Assembly: GCA_905339255.1 (NCBI GenBank)
Contig: CAJPFO010000066.1
Span: 1-64,000, forward strand
Origin: Myxococcaceae bacterium
Lineage (GTDB): Bacteria; Myxococcota_A; UBA9160
Direction: 5' to 3'
DNA length: 64,000 nt
The stretch's first letter is position 1; each line of letters opens with the position of its first letter. The notes under the pieces were generated by a model. That model did not search any database. It was not told the DNA's origin and saw only the letters and a list, made by a program, of their open reading frames with translations. Of the stretch, positions 27,925 to 38,188 are shown piece after piece. Made by a program: the position numbers and the translations under genes.

Positions 27925-28390
27925 CGCAGGATCTCGACGACGCGGCGCTCGAAACCGTCCTTCAGAAGCCGGATCTCCTCGGCCGGATCGTCGACGAACA
28001 TCGCGTGTACGTAGAGAACGCTCCGGTCCTCGGCGACGTCGAGGCTGAGCGTTCCCGGAGTGAGCGTCACGAGGTTCGCGAACGACGTGATCTCGAGGTC
28101 GGTCTCGGCGTCGAGCGGGACCGCAAGAAGCGCGGGGCGGGCACGGAGCCGCGGCGTGAGGACGTCCCACGCCACCCTCAGGCTCGAGAGGAGGAGCTCC
28201 CACAGGAAGAACAACGCGAGCCCGACGATGCTCGGGACCCGACGGAACGGCGCTCGCCTTCCCGCTCCGGGATGGACGAGGCTCAGCGCGAAGTAGGCGA
28301 CGACGTAGCCGACGATCAGGCTTCCGACGGTGACGTCTCCGATGAGCCCCGCCCAGACGAGCGCGAGAAAGAGGTTCAGAACGATGAGGT

Positions 28391-28394
<4 letters not shown>
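27921..28394 (-). CDS. mrpE: Mrp/Mnh cation antiporter subunit E
   Basis: 157 residues: two N-terminal hydrophobic helices (NLFLALVWAGLIG, then LIVGYVVAYFALSL), a basic stretch and the MnhE C-terminal domain with FANLVTLTPGTLSLDV and VLYVHAMFVDD. The ATG at 28394 overlaps the mrpD stop as ATGA. MrpE is commonly required for full antiport activity although it is not a proton-pumping subunit. Confidence 0.92.
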
Positions 28395-29880
<1,486 letters not shown>

Positions 29881-29884
<4 letters not shown>

Positions 29885-30228
29885 GTCCGCGTCCCCCCGA
29901 GGTCGTCGAGATCGTCGCTTCCAAGACTCTCCCTCGCACGGTAGACGAGCACCAGTGCGAACGCCGTGACGGCGAAGCTGATCACGATCGCCGTGAGGAT
30001 CAGCGCCTGCGGGAGCGGGTCGGCGTAGGGCGGGACGAGCACCGTCTCTCCTTCCGCCACGATCGGAGGGTGCCCCTCGACCAGGCCCCCGACCCCGAAG
30101 ATCAGCAGGTTGGCTCCGTGCGCGAGGAAGGAGAGTCCGAGAACGAGCTTCACGAGGCTGCGACGCAGCATCAGGTAGAGGCCCGTTCCGAAGAGCGCCC
30201 CGATCGCGATGGCGAGGATCGGTGCCAT
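29881..30228 (-). CDS. mrpC: Mrp/Mnh cation antiporter subunit C (NuoK-like)
   Basis: 115 residues, three transmembrane helices homologous to NuoK: LIFGVGG after [11 protein letters not shown], then [21 protein letters not shown], the MnhC signature. The start directly follows the mrpB stop. The hydrophilic tail ([11 protein letters not shown]) is common in the family. Confidence 0.93.
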
Positions 30229-30618
30229 CTAGGTCTCCTCCGCCATGCCGAAGACGATGGTGAGCACGACTCCGACGACGGTCACGTAGACGCCCGCGTC
30301 GAAGACGAGTGGGGTCCCCACGTTTCCGCTCCAGACGCCCGTCATGAACGGCAACCCTTCTCCGACCGAAACGAACGCGCTCGCGAGCGCGACGGCGAGC
30401 CCGATGCCGATCAGTCGCTGGGGGTCGATGCGGAGCTGCCGCCGCGCCGATGCGACGTCGAACGCGAGCGCGCGAAGGACGAAGGCCGACGCCGCCACGA
30501 GGCCGCCGACGAAGCCCCCTCCGGGCTCGTGGTGCCCGCGCAAGAGCAGGAAGAGCGAGAAGACCAGGAAGAGCGGCTCGAAGAGCCGCGTGGTCGTTTG
30601 CAGGACGAGCGATTTCAT
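30229..30618 (-). CDS. mrpB: Mrp/Mnh cation antiporter subunit B
   Basis: 129 residues with four transmembrane helices and the MnhB signature [19 protein letters not shown], followed by [12 protein letters not shown]. The ATG overlaps the mrpA stop by 4 bp. MrpB and the C-terminal part of MrpA together resemble the connecting subunits between the antiporter modules. Confidence 0.93.
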   Translation of the reverse strand: MKSLVLQTTTRLFEPLFLVFSLFLLLRGHHEPGGGFVGGLVAASAFVLRALAFDVASARRQLRIDPQRLIGIGLAVALASAFVSVGEGLPFMTGVWSGNVGTPLVFDAGVYVTVVGVVLTIVFGMAEET

Positions 30619-32957
30619 CCGCGAGGCCTGAGCTTGAGCAGCGCGAAGGCACCGACGGCGGCGACGCCGAGGACCGTGATCTCGCCGAGAGTGTCGAGAG
30701 CGCGGAAGTCGACGAGGATCACGTTCACGACGTTGCGTCCATGCCCGCCGGGGACGCTCTCGGCGGCCAGGAATCGGGTGATCGAATCGTCGCGCCGCAG
30801 GCTCCCGACGGAGAGCGCGAGAAGCGTCATGACCACTCCGAACGACGTGGCGAGGAGGCCGTCACGAAGGCGCGTCGACGGCCGTGAGAGGCGCGCGTAG
30901 TTCGGAAGATGGAAGAGGACGAGCACGAAGAGGATCACGGTCAGGGTTTCGATCACGAACTGCGTGACGGCGAGATCGGGTGCGCTGAAGCGTGCGAAGA
31001 CCAGCGTGACGAGGGTGCCGATGATGCCGAGTACCGCAACGGCTGCGAGCGCGGTCCTCGCGAGCAGGGCGGCGACGCAGCCGAGCACGAGGAGCCCCCC
31101 GAGCGCCCACTCGGCAAGCGGGGCGGAGACGACGTCGATCGGCGGGAGGCGGAGCCCTCCGGCGAGAAGGCCGCTCACGACGAACGCTCCGCTCGCGAGC
31201 GCCGTGAGCGCGAGGCCGTGGCGAAGCCGGCGCCCTTGCAGGAGATCGGTCTGTGCTCGGGCGATCGAGAGGAGCGCCGACCAGAGGGCATCCCAAGCCC
31301 GCTCGGGCCCGAACCGCGCGGCAGCCGCGAGGTTGCGTCCGGCTCGCCGCAGCGTCGCGCGAAGCGCGACTGCGGCGAGGCCGATCACGACCGTGAGCGC
31401 CGAGAGCCCGAGCGCGGGTGTGAACCCGTGCCAGAACGAGAGAGGCTTTCCGGGAGCCTCGCCATGGACGCTCGCGACGAAACCGTCGACGAAGAGGCTG
31501 CTCGCGAGCGCCGGTGCCATGCCGAGCGCGAGGCCCGCCGCACCGAGCAGCACGGGCCCGACCGAGAGCGCGGCGGGCGCCTCGTGAGGCTTGCGCGGTG
31601 TTTCACGGAGCGCACCGACGAAGGGCCGCACGCCGCTCTCGAAGGCCACGAGCAGCAGGAGCGCATTCGCGACGACCGAGAGCCCGATCACGAGCACGCC
31701 CCCCGGCGCCGGGAGGGCCGCTTCGTAGACCACCTCCTTTGCGACGAATCCGAGAAGTGGCGGGATCCCCGCCATCGAGAGCGCGGCGAGTCCGGCCGCT
31801 GCGGCGGTGATCGGCATCGCGCTGCGGAGGCCCCCGAGCTTCTCGACGTCGCGCTCGCCGGTCTCGTGATCGACGGCTCCGGCGACGAGGAAGAGCGCCG
31901 CCTTGAAGAGCGCGTGTGCGACGAGATAGGCCCCGGCCGCCACCACCGCTGCTTGCGTTCCCACACCGAGGAGCATCACCAGCAGGCCGAGGCTCGAGAC
32001 CGTCGAGTAGGCGAGAAGTCGCTTCAACTTCGTCTGCGGCGCGGCGAGGACGGCGCCGAGAACGAACGTCGCCGCCCCGAGCGAGGTGACGGTGAGCGTG
32101 AAGAGCTCGGTGGCGCCGAGCGTCGGCGAGAGCCTCGCGAGCAGGTAGACACCGGCCTTCACCATCGTCGACGAGTGCAGGTACGCGCTCGCCGGCGTCG
32201 GCGCCGCCATCGCGTTCGGAAGCCAGAAGTGGAACGGGAACTGCGCCGATTTCGTCGCCGCGCCGAGCAGGACGAGAACGAGGATCGCCTCGTAGAGCCC
32301 GCTCGAGAGGATCGCGCTTCGCGCGCCTTCGAGTTCCGAAAGCCGCATGCTCCCGCCGGCGGCTCCGAGCAGGAGGAGTCCCGCGAGGAGCGCGACCCCT
32401 CCGAGAGCGGTTACGAGCAGCGCCTGGAGCGCCGCCCTGCGCGACTCCGCCTTCTCGTGATCGAAGCCGATCAGGAGCCAGGACGTCACACTCGTGAGCT
32501 CCCAGAAGACGAAGAGCGTGATCACCCCGTCCGCGAGCACGACTCCGAGCATCGAAGCCATGAACGCGAGGAGGAAGAGCAAGAAGCGCCCCGCCTGCCC
32601 CGGATCGCCGAGATACGCTCCGGCATAGAGGACGACGAGGGAGCCGATCCCCGTGATGAGAAGGGCGAAGACGAGCGCGAGGCCGTCGAGCCGGAGGTCG
32701 AGACCGACACCGAGGCCGGACACCCACGGATGCGCTTCGAAGATCCCTCGGCCCGCCAGCGCTTCCGGACCGATCGCTGCGAGCGTCGCGCAGAGCGTGA
32801 GCGGGACGAGCGCGAGAAGCGCACCACCTCGCGTCGCGCCGAGGCTCCGGCACAGCCAGGGGGCGAGGGGGGCGGCGACGAACCCTGCGAGGACCACGAT
32901 GAGAAGAATCAGGAGCGGCCCCCTCCGAACCTCGTGTCCGGCCTTGGAGAATGACAC
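30615..32957 (-). CDS. mrpA: Mrp/Mnh cation antiporter subunit A
   Basis: 780 residues, about twenty transmembrane helices. The N-terminal two-thirds is an ND5-like antiporter module with [21 protein letters not shown] (key Glu), [37 protein letters not shown] and a functional His/Lys helix. The C-terminal part carries the MbhD/MbhE-like segment ending in [19 protein letters not shown]. With mrpB-G this encodes a complete sodium/proton antiporter used for sodium and pH homeostasis. The seven genes overlap or abut throughout, so they form one operon. The promoter must lie in the 108-bp gap before the divergent lipoprotein gene; no clear boxes seen. Confidence 0.95.
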   Translation of the reverse strand: MSFSKAGHEVRRGPLLILLIVVLAGFVAAPLAPWLCRSLGATRGGALLALVPLTLCATLAAIGPEALAGRGIFEAHPWVSGLGVGLDLRLDGLALVFALLITGIGSLVVLYAGAYLGDPGQAGRFLLFLLAFMASMLGVVLADGVITLFVFWELTSVTSWLLIGFDHEKAESRRAALQALLVTALGGVALLAGLLLLGAAGGSMRLSELEGARSAILSSGLYEAILVLVLLGAATKSAQFPFHFWLPNAMAAPTPASAYLHSSTMVKAGVYLLARLSPTLGATELFTLTVTSLGAATFVLGAVLAAPQTKLKRLLAYSTVSSLGLLVMLLGVGTQAAVVAAGAYLVAHALFKAALFLVAGAVDHETGERDVEKLGGLRSAMPITAAAAGLAALSMAGIPPLLGFVAKEVVYEAALPAPGGVLVIGLSVVANALLLLVAFESGVRPFVGALRETPRKPHEAPAALSVGPVLLGAAGLALGMAPALASSLFVDGFVASVHGEAPGKPLSFWHGFTPALGLSALTVVIGLAAVALRATLRRAGRNLAAAARFGPERAWDALWSALLSIARAQTDLLQGRRLRHGLALTALASGAFVVSGLLAGGLRLPPIDVVSAPLAEWALGGLLVLGCVAALLARTALAAVAVLGIIGTLVTLVFARFSAPDLAVTQFVIETLTVILFVLVLFHLPNYARLSRPSTRLRDGLLATSFGVVMTLLALSVGSLRRDDSITRFLAAESVPGGHGRNVVNVILVDFRALDTLGEITVLGVAAVGAFALLKLRPRG

Positions 32958-33065
32958 ACGAACCCGCGCTGGAAAGCCGATGCGATCGCCCGAGGTCGCT
33001 GGGCCGGATGGCCCGTGCAGAGCCAGGGGGTACGCTCGCTCGAGCGTTTTGCCCAGGAGGCTTCC

Positions 33066-33671
33066 GTGTCGCGACGACCCGTCCTTCTCGCTTCACTCAC
33101 GGCGCTCACGCTCGCCTGCGCCAGCACGCAGATCCTCGGCTCGTGGAAGGATCCGTCGGCCACCGAGGTTCGCTTCGAGAAGGTCGTGGTCTTCGCCCTC
33201 GCGAAGGATCCGACGACCCGCCGCGTCGCGGAGGATCGGATCGTCGAAGGAAGCCCCGCAGGCCGGGTGGTCGCATCGCATACCTTCGTGGCGGACGCGG
33301 ATCTCGGCGACGTCGATGCCGTGAAGGCCAAGGTCGTCGATGCAGGCTTCGATGGAGCGCTCGTGCTCCGTCCGCGGGGAACCGAGACCCGCGAGACGAT
33401 CGTTCCGGGCGCTCCGCTCCCGCCTTTCGGATCCCCGTACGGAAATCTCTGGGGCTACTACGGCTACGGATGGCCGGGAGCCCATGCGCCGGACACGGTG
33501 CGAACCGATCGCTACGTCGAGGTCGAGACGCTCCTCTATTCGGTGGCCGACCAGAAGCTCGTCTGGGGGGCGCGAAGCGAGACGATGAATCCCGCGTCGG
33601 TGAACGATCTCGTCGACGCGGTCGCGAGGGCCGCTCGCGACGATCTTCGCAGGCAGGGGCTCCTGCCCTGA
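33066..33671 (+). CDS. putative lipoprotein, DUF4136-like
   Basis: 201 residues. A signal peptide ends at Cys (ASLTALTLACAST), consistent with a lipoprotein. The mature region opens with GSWKDPSATEVRFEKVVVFALAKD and ends with NDLVDAVARAARDDLRRQGLL, resembling DUF4136-type envelope proteins in which a conserved beta-strand core is followed by a C-terminal helix. A short Gly/Tyr/Pro-rich loop (SPYGNLWGYYGYGWPG) interrupts the middle. The GTG at 33066 is preceded by AGGAGG at 33055-33060. Function unknown. Confidence 0.7.
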   Translation: MSRRPVLLASLTALTLACASTQILGSWKDPSATEVRFEKVVVFALAKDPTTRRVAEDRIVEGSPAGRVVASHTFVADADLGDVDAVKAKVVDAGFDGALVLRPRGTETRETIVPGAPLPPFGSPYGNLWGYYGYGWPGAHAPDTVRTDRYVEVETLLYSVADQKLVWGARSETMNPASVNDLVDAVARAARDDLRRQGLLP

Positions 33672-33761
33672 TCGTGCGCCTGCGGGCGCGGCTCCGGCGC
33701 CGCGTGGGCGCCCTTGCGCCACCTCCGGGTGTATGATGGTGCGTGCGCCCGGAGGTCATCG

Positions 33762-34430
33762 ATGTCCCCGACCCTCTCGATCGTCCTGCTCTGGATCGGC
33801 TTCGCGGCGTCGCACCTCGCGCTCTCGCATCCGCCGATCCGATCGAAGCTCGTTGCTGCTCTCGGCGAGAAGCCCTTCCAGGGCGTCTACTCGCTCTTGG
33901 CCTTCGTCTTCTTCGTCCCGCTCTGCTGGGTCTACTTCCATCATCTCCACGAGGGCGATTGGCTCTTCGTGTTGCCCCGGGGCGAGTGGCTCGTCTGGAT
34001 CGTTTCGATCGGATCGACGCTCGGCTTCGTGCTGATGGTCGGGGGGCTCGTGCAGCCGAACCCAGCGAGCATGGCCGGAGGTGCGATGCAGGCGTGCGGC
34101 GTCCTCCGGATCACGAGGCATCCCCTTTTCATGGGGCTCGGAATCGTCGGGATCTTCCACCTCCTCGCGAACACGAGCTCGACCGACGTCGCCTTTTTCG
34201 CGGGGCTTCCGATCTTTGCCATCGTCGGCTGTGCGCATCAGGATCGGCGCAAGCTCGCCGAGGGGCTGCCGGGATATTCGAGCTTCGTGGCCGAGACCCC
34301 CTTTCTCCCCTTCACCGGCAAAGAGACGCTTCGCGGCGTCTCCGAGATGGGGCCGCTTCGGATCGGCGCCGGCATCGCCGTCGCGATCGGGGTCCGCTAC
34401 GTGCACCACCTCTCCGCGCTCGTCGGCTGA
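33762..34430 (+). CDS. NnrU family integral membrane protein
   Basis: 222 residues with about six transmembrane helices. GLDASH-type start (GFAASHLALSHPPIRSKLV), then EKPFQGVYSLLAF, and a C-terminal block VLRITRHPLFMGLGIVGI match the NnrU/isoprenylcysteine methyltransferase-like fold. NnrU was first noted next to nitrite and nitric-oxide reductase genes, but its activity is not established and no denitrification gene is nearby here. The start ATG follows GGAGG at 33751-33755. Confidence 0.75.
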   Translation: MSPTLSIVLLWIGFAASHLALSHPPIRSKLVAALGEKPFQGVYSLLAFVFFVPLCWVYFHHLHEGDWLFVLPRGEWLVWIVSIGSTLGFVLMVGGLVQPNPASMAGGAMQACGVLRITRHPLFMGLGIVGIFHLLANTSSTDVAFFAGLPIFAIVGCAHQDRRKLAEGLPGYSSFVAETPFLPFTGKETLRGVSEMGPLRIGAGIAVAIGVRYVHHLSALVG

Positions 34431-34505
34431 CGCCGGGTCCGCCCCACACGCCCGGCGTCGCGGCCTCGGGTGTCGGCCGCCGGTGCCCCGCGACCTCGAG
34501 CCGGA

Positions 34506-34534
34506 TTGACATGGTAGTGAGTATTCACTATAAA
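34506..34534 (+). promoter_or_regulatory. consensus sigma-70 promoter overlapping an inverted-repeat operator
   Basis: TTGACA at 34506-34511 and TATAAA at 34529-34534 are separated by exactly 17 bp. Inside the spacer sits an inverted repeat, TAGTGA (34515-34520) and TCACTA (34525-34530) around GTAT. Its right arm overlaps the -10 box. This is the layout of an autorepressed TetR gene, whose start codon lies 30 bp downstream. Confidence 0.75.
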
Positions 34535-34563
34535 TCGGTCCAGGTCGGGACGGAGGTCGCGCG

Positions 34564-35226
34564 ATGGCGGGCAGGGATGCGAAGCCGGGGCGCAAGGCGC
34601 CCGCGCCGAAGCGAGCTGCGAAGCGCGCGGCGCCCGAGCGCCGGGAGCAGATCCTCGAGAGCGCGGGCGCGGTGTTCGCGGCCTCGAGCTACGCGAAGGT
34701 CGGCACTGCCGACCTCGCCCGAGCGGCCGGCGTCTCGGAGCCGGCGCTCTACCGTTACTTCAAGGGAAAGCGCGATCTCTACATCGCGACGCTCGAGACG
34801 ACGGGGGCTCGCCTCCTCGAGATCTGGCGCGGCGTCGCTGCCGCGAACGACGATCCGCTCGAGGCGATCCGCGCGATCGGGCTCGGCTACTACGACCATC
34901 TGCACGGTCGCGCACCGGTCCTGCGACTTTTCTACGAGGCGCTCTCCGAGATCGACGATCCGCTGATCCGCCGCACCGTGCGCTCGAACTTTCTCGCCAT
35001 GGTCGGCTTCGTCGAGGGCCTGCTCCTCGCCGCGCGCGAGCGCGGGCGGCTTCGGCTCGACATCGACCCGCGCGTCGCGGCCTGGCACTTCATGGCGATC
35101 GGCTTCTCCTTCGACCTCGTCCATCTGCTCGGGGTCGACGGCGAACTCGATCGCTCGAAGGTCGAGGGCTGGGGTTCTCTCTACCTCGACTCCGTTGCGA
35201 AACCCGAACCGGAGGAGTCTCGATGA
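34564..35226 (+). CDS. TetR family transcriptional regulator
   Basis: 220 residues. A basic, Ala/Lys-rich N-terminal extension (about 25 residues) precedes the helix-turn-helix: ILESAGAVFAASSYAKVGTADLARAAGVSEPALYRYFKGKRDLYI. The helical ligand-binding domain follows. It probably represses its own operon through the inverted repeat at 34515-34530. The next two genes, a hypothetical and an acyl-CoA dehydrogenase, are coupled (ATGA overlap) or close, which suggests a fatty-acyl or similar hydrophobic ligand; that is an inference from context. Confidence 0.9.
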   Translation: MAGRDAKPGRKAPAPKRAAKRAAPERREQILESAGAVFAASSYAKVGTADLARAAGVSEPALYRYFKGKRDLYIATLETTGARLLEIWRGVAAANDDPLEAIRAIGLGYYDHLHGRAPVLRLFYEALSEIDDPLIRRTVRSNFLAMVGFVEGLLLAARERGRLRLDIDPRVAAWHFMAIGFSFDLVHLLGVDGELDRSKVEGWGSLYLDSVAKPEPEESR

Positions 35227-35723
35227 CCCAGAGTCCCCTCTGTGAGGTAGACCGCGAAGAGATCGTCCGGCGCTGCTGGTACTCGCACGACGGCCACTGG
35301 TACGAGAGCGTCGCGGTCGAGCTCGGCATGGACGCGGCGAACCGATTGAACCGCAAGGCGCGTCGCCGGCAGGGCGCGAGCGAAGCGCGCCGACTGCGAA
35401 AGGCGCTCGGCGCGCCCACGATCGGTGGTCTCGATGACTTCTTGCGCCTGCTCGACGCGCTCGCGAGCGTCCTCGTCCCCGCTCCGACGGCCGTCCGAAT
35501 CGAGCGTACGGGCGAACGCTCTTACGCGATCCACGTCGATCGCTGCTTCGTCCACGAGACCGTCGTCCGGGCGGGAAACCCCGAGTCCTACCAGTGTGCC
35601 GTCTTCGACCGCATCGCGGGCTGGCACGACGGCGCGGGGCTTCCGCTCGCCGACGAGCCGCCCGGGCTTCGTTGCGCGAAGGCAACGGGCGGCGCGTGTC
35701 ACCGGACCCTCCACCTCCGATAG
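35223..35723 (+). CDS. conserved hypothetical protein, cysteine-containing, DUF6125-like
   Basis: 166 residues. It begins with REEIVRRCWYSHDGHWYESVAVELGMDAANRLNRKARR, a helical segment that recalls DUF6125-type proteins (tentative). The C-terminal half carries spaced Cys residues (HVDRCFVHE, ESYQCAVF, GLRCAKATGGACH) that could bind a metal or cofactor. No signal or membrane segment. Its ATG overlaps the tetR stop, and the acyl-CoA dehydrogenase gene begins 9 bp after its stop, so it belongs to that operon and may modify or sense the same substrate. Confidence 0.6.
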   Translation: MTQSPLCEVDREEIVRRCWYSHDGHWYESVAVELGMDAANRLNRKARRRQGASEARRLRKALGAPTIGGLDDFLRLLDALASVLVPAPTAVRIERTGERSYAIHVDRCFVHETVVRAGNPESYQCAVFDRIAGWHDGAGLPLADEPPGLRCAKATGGACHRTLHLR

Positions 35724-35732
35724 GAGATCATC

Positions 35733-36899
35733 ATGTCGCTTCGGGCATCGGAAGACGTCGAGATCCTTCGTCGCAGCCTCGCGCGATTCGTTGCCGAGGA
35801 AGTGAGACCGCTCGAAAAGGAGCACAGGCTCCCGGGCGACGTCTCGCCCCCCGCCGAGCTCCGCCGCCGGGTGCGGATGCGTTCGCACGAGCTCGGCCTC
35901 TACGCCGCCGACATGCCGCACGAGGTCGGCGGAGCAGGGCTCTCGCTCTCGGAGCGGGTCGTCCTCGACGCCGAGGCGTTCTCGCACGAGACGGTCTTCT
36001 TCGAGGACCTGATGGGCGGCCCCGGCGGCCCGTCCTCGATTCTCCTCGCCTGCAACGATCGTCAGCGCGAACGCTACCTCGCGCCGCTCGTGCGCGGCGA
36101 GATCACGACCTGCTTCGCGCTCTCCGAGCCCGAGGCGGGATCCGACGCGACCGGGCTCCGGCTTCGCGCCGAGAAGCGGGGAGCCCGGTACGTCCTGAAC
36201 GGGAGCAAGAACATCATCACGAATGCAGTTCAATGCGACTTCGCGATGGTTTTCGCCGTGACCGACGAGGCGCGCGGCGCGATGGGCGGCATCACCTGCT
36301 TCCTCGTCGAAAAGGGGACTCCCGGCTTCTCGGTCGGCCGCTCGCATACCTGCATGGGATTCTCGGGCTTCCAGGGCGAGCTCGTCTTCGAGGACTGCGA
36401 GATCCCGGCCGACGCCATCCTCGGGCAGGAGGGCTTTGGCCTCGCGCTCGCACTCGATTGGATCAACGCGAACCGGATCAAGATCGGCGCGATGGCGGCG
36501 GGAGTCACGAGGCGGCTCCTCGCCGCGAGCGCGACCCACGCGCGAGCACGCCGGCAGTTCGGCCGTGCGATCGGCGAGAACCAGGGCGTCCAGTGGAAGC
36601 TCGCCGACATGGCGACCGACCTCTTCGCAACCGAGAGCATGGTGACCTGCGCCGCGAGGATGTGGGACGAGAAGCTCGACGTGAGGAAGGAGGCCGCAAT
36701 GGTGAAGCTCTACGCCTCCGAGATGGTGAACCGCGCCGCTTATGAAGCGATCCAGATCCACGGCGGCGCAGGATGCCTCGTCGAGACGGGGCTCGAGCGC
36801 GTCTACCGGATGGTGCGCGTCTACACGATCGTCGAGGGCACCTCCGAGATCCAGCGCATGGGAATCGCCCGCAAGGTCTTGAAGGAGCACGCCGCATAG
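35733..36899 (+). CDS. acyl-CoA dehydrogenase
   Basis: 388 residues with the full fold: N-terminal helical domain, beta domain with TTCFALSEPEAGSDATGLRL and LNGSKNIITN, and a C-terminal helical domain with RARRQFGRAIGENQGVQWKLADMA. The catalytic Glu region reads YTIVEGTSEIQRMGIARK. It dehydrogenates an acyl-CoA at C2-C3 with FAD and hands electrons to ETF. It is the last gene of the TetR-controlled operon. Acyl chain preference cannot be read from the sequence. Confidence 0.92.
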   Translation: MSLRASEDVEILRRSLARFVAEEVRPLEKEHRLPGDVSPPAELRRRVRMRSHELGLYAADMPHEVGGAGLSLSERVVLDAEAFSHETVFFEDLMGGPGGPSSILLACNDRQRERYLAPLVRGEITTCFALSEPEAGSDATGLRLRAEKRGARYVLNGSKNIITNAVQCDFAMVFAVTDEARGAMGGITCFLVEKGTPGFSVGRSHTCMGFSGFQGELVFEDCEIPADAILGQEGFGLALALDWINANRIKIGAMAAGVTRRLLAASATHARARRQFGRAIGENQGVQWKLADMATDLFATESMVTCAARMWDEKLDVRKEAAMVKLYASEMVNRAAYEAIQIHGGAGCLVETGLERVYRMVRVYTIVEGTSEIQRMGIARKVLKEHAA

Positions 36900-37006
36900 G
36901 GGCCGGCCTCCCGGCTCCGCACGCTTTCCGGCAGCGGGGCAGCGCGGCGCGATCGGTGCGTGATAGCTTCGGGCTCTCATGCGGACGAACGATCGCACGG
37001 CACGGC

Positions 37007-38188
37007 ATGCCTGAGCGGCGATGGCTCGCGATCTCGGCCGTCCCCGTGCATCCGGGCCTCGACGGCTATGCGCTTCGTGTTCGGGGAATCGTGGCCGAGC
37101 TCGCGAAGCGAGCGACGGTGGTGCTCCTTGCGCCTCCCGATGGCAAAGGGGAGGAGCGGTTCGCGTCGGAACTTCCCGCCGGAATCGAGAGGCGGAGCTT
37201 CCCGGCCGGGATCGTTCCCGATCCCGTTCTGCCTCCGCCCGACCACGTCGCCGCAAGGCTCGTCCTGGCCGCACGTGAGATTTCGAGAGAGGTCGGGCCC
37301 GACGCGTTGCTGCTCTGGAGCGGCACCGAGTTCCTGGCGTCTTCCATGTCGCCTCCCTTGCCCGCGATCGCCGACCGCATCGACTGCCATTCGCTCACGG
37401 TATGGCGCGGGCTCCGGGGCACCCGGCTGCGACGCATGCCGGGGACGCTCTCGACGCTTCTCGCGGCGCTCCGCCACGAGCGCCGGATCGTGCGATCGTT
37501 TCCTGCAACGGTGGTCGTCGGCGAGGACGACGCTCGCTGGCTCCGGCGGATCGGCGGGCGCGACCGCGTGCACGTGATCCCGAATGGAGTCCACGTGGAC
37601 GAGCCCGGGTCGATCGGCGCCGAGGCTCCGGAGCCGACGGTGACCTTCACCGGGGTTCTGTGTTACCGGCCGAACATCGACGCCGCACTCCGACTCGCGG
37701 AGGCGATCTGGCCGGCGGTGCGCACCGCAGTTCCCGGGGCGAGGCTCGTGATCGCGGGCCGCCAACCGACTCCCGAGGTCGAGGCGCTCCGCGCACGCCC
37801 GGGGATCGAGGTTCTGGCCGACCTTCCGGACCTGCGTCCCATCCTCGATCGCTCCTGGGTCTGTGTGGCGCCGATGTGGAGCGGCGCCGGGATCAAGAAC
37901 AAGGTGCTCGAGGCCTGGGCGATCGCGAAGCCCGTCGTCCTCACCCCGATCGCCTCGAACGGTCTCGCGCTCGAGGCGTCGATGCGCGCCTACGTGGCGA
38001 GCGACCCGGCGCATTTCGCCGAGAGGATCGTCGCGCTCCTCCGCTCGCGCGACGAGCGGCGGCGGATCGGTCTCGCCTCGCGGGCGCTCACCCTCCGCAG
38101 CCACGGTTGGAGCCGGGCTGCGGAGCGCTTCGAGACGCTCCTCGAGACGGCGTGCTGCGCCGCTCCGGTTTCGCTGCGAGAACTCTAG
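37007..38188 (+). CDS. GT4-type glycosyltransferase
   Basis: 393 residues with a GT-B fold. The C-terminal Rossmann domain carries VIPNGVHVDEP, VTFTGVLCYRPNIDAALRLAEAIWP, RLVIAGRQPTPEVEALR and the donor-site block SGAGIKNKVLEAWAIAKPVVLTPIASNG, in which GIKNKVLEA replaces the usual GxPxxxLEA form found in the WcaI/exopolysaccharide group. The N-terminal acceptor domain is short. It likely transfers a sugar in surface polysaccharide or glycolipid synthesis. The gene is alone; its stop overlaps that of cti in a CTAG. Confidence 0.85.
   Translation: MPERRWLAISAVPVHPGLDGYALRVRGIVAELAKRATVVLLAPPDGKGEERFASELPAGIERRSFPAGIVPDPVLPPPDHVAARLVLAAREISREVGPDALLLWSGTEFLASSMSPPLPAIADRIDCHSLTVWRGLRGTRLRRMPGTLSTLLAALRHERRIVRSFPATVVVGEDDARWLRRIGGRDRVHVIPNGVHVDEPGSIGAEAPEPTVTFTGVLCYRPNIDAALRLAEAIWPAVRTAVPGARLVIAGRQPTPEVEALRARPGIEVLADLPDLRPILDRSWVCVAPMWSGAGIKNKVLEAWAIAKPVVLTPIASNGLALEASMRAYVASDPAHFAERIVALLRSRDERRRIGLASRALTLRSHGWSRAAERFETLLETACCAAPVSLREL

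Noticed and set aside
30909-32954. A 681-codon plus-strand frame opposite mrpA
   Set aside because: It has extreme Glu/Arg composition typical of GC-rich antisense shadows, and mrpA on the other strand is beyond doubt.
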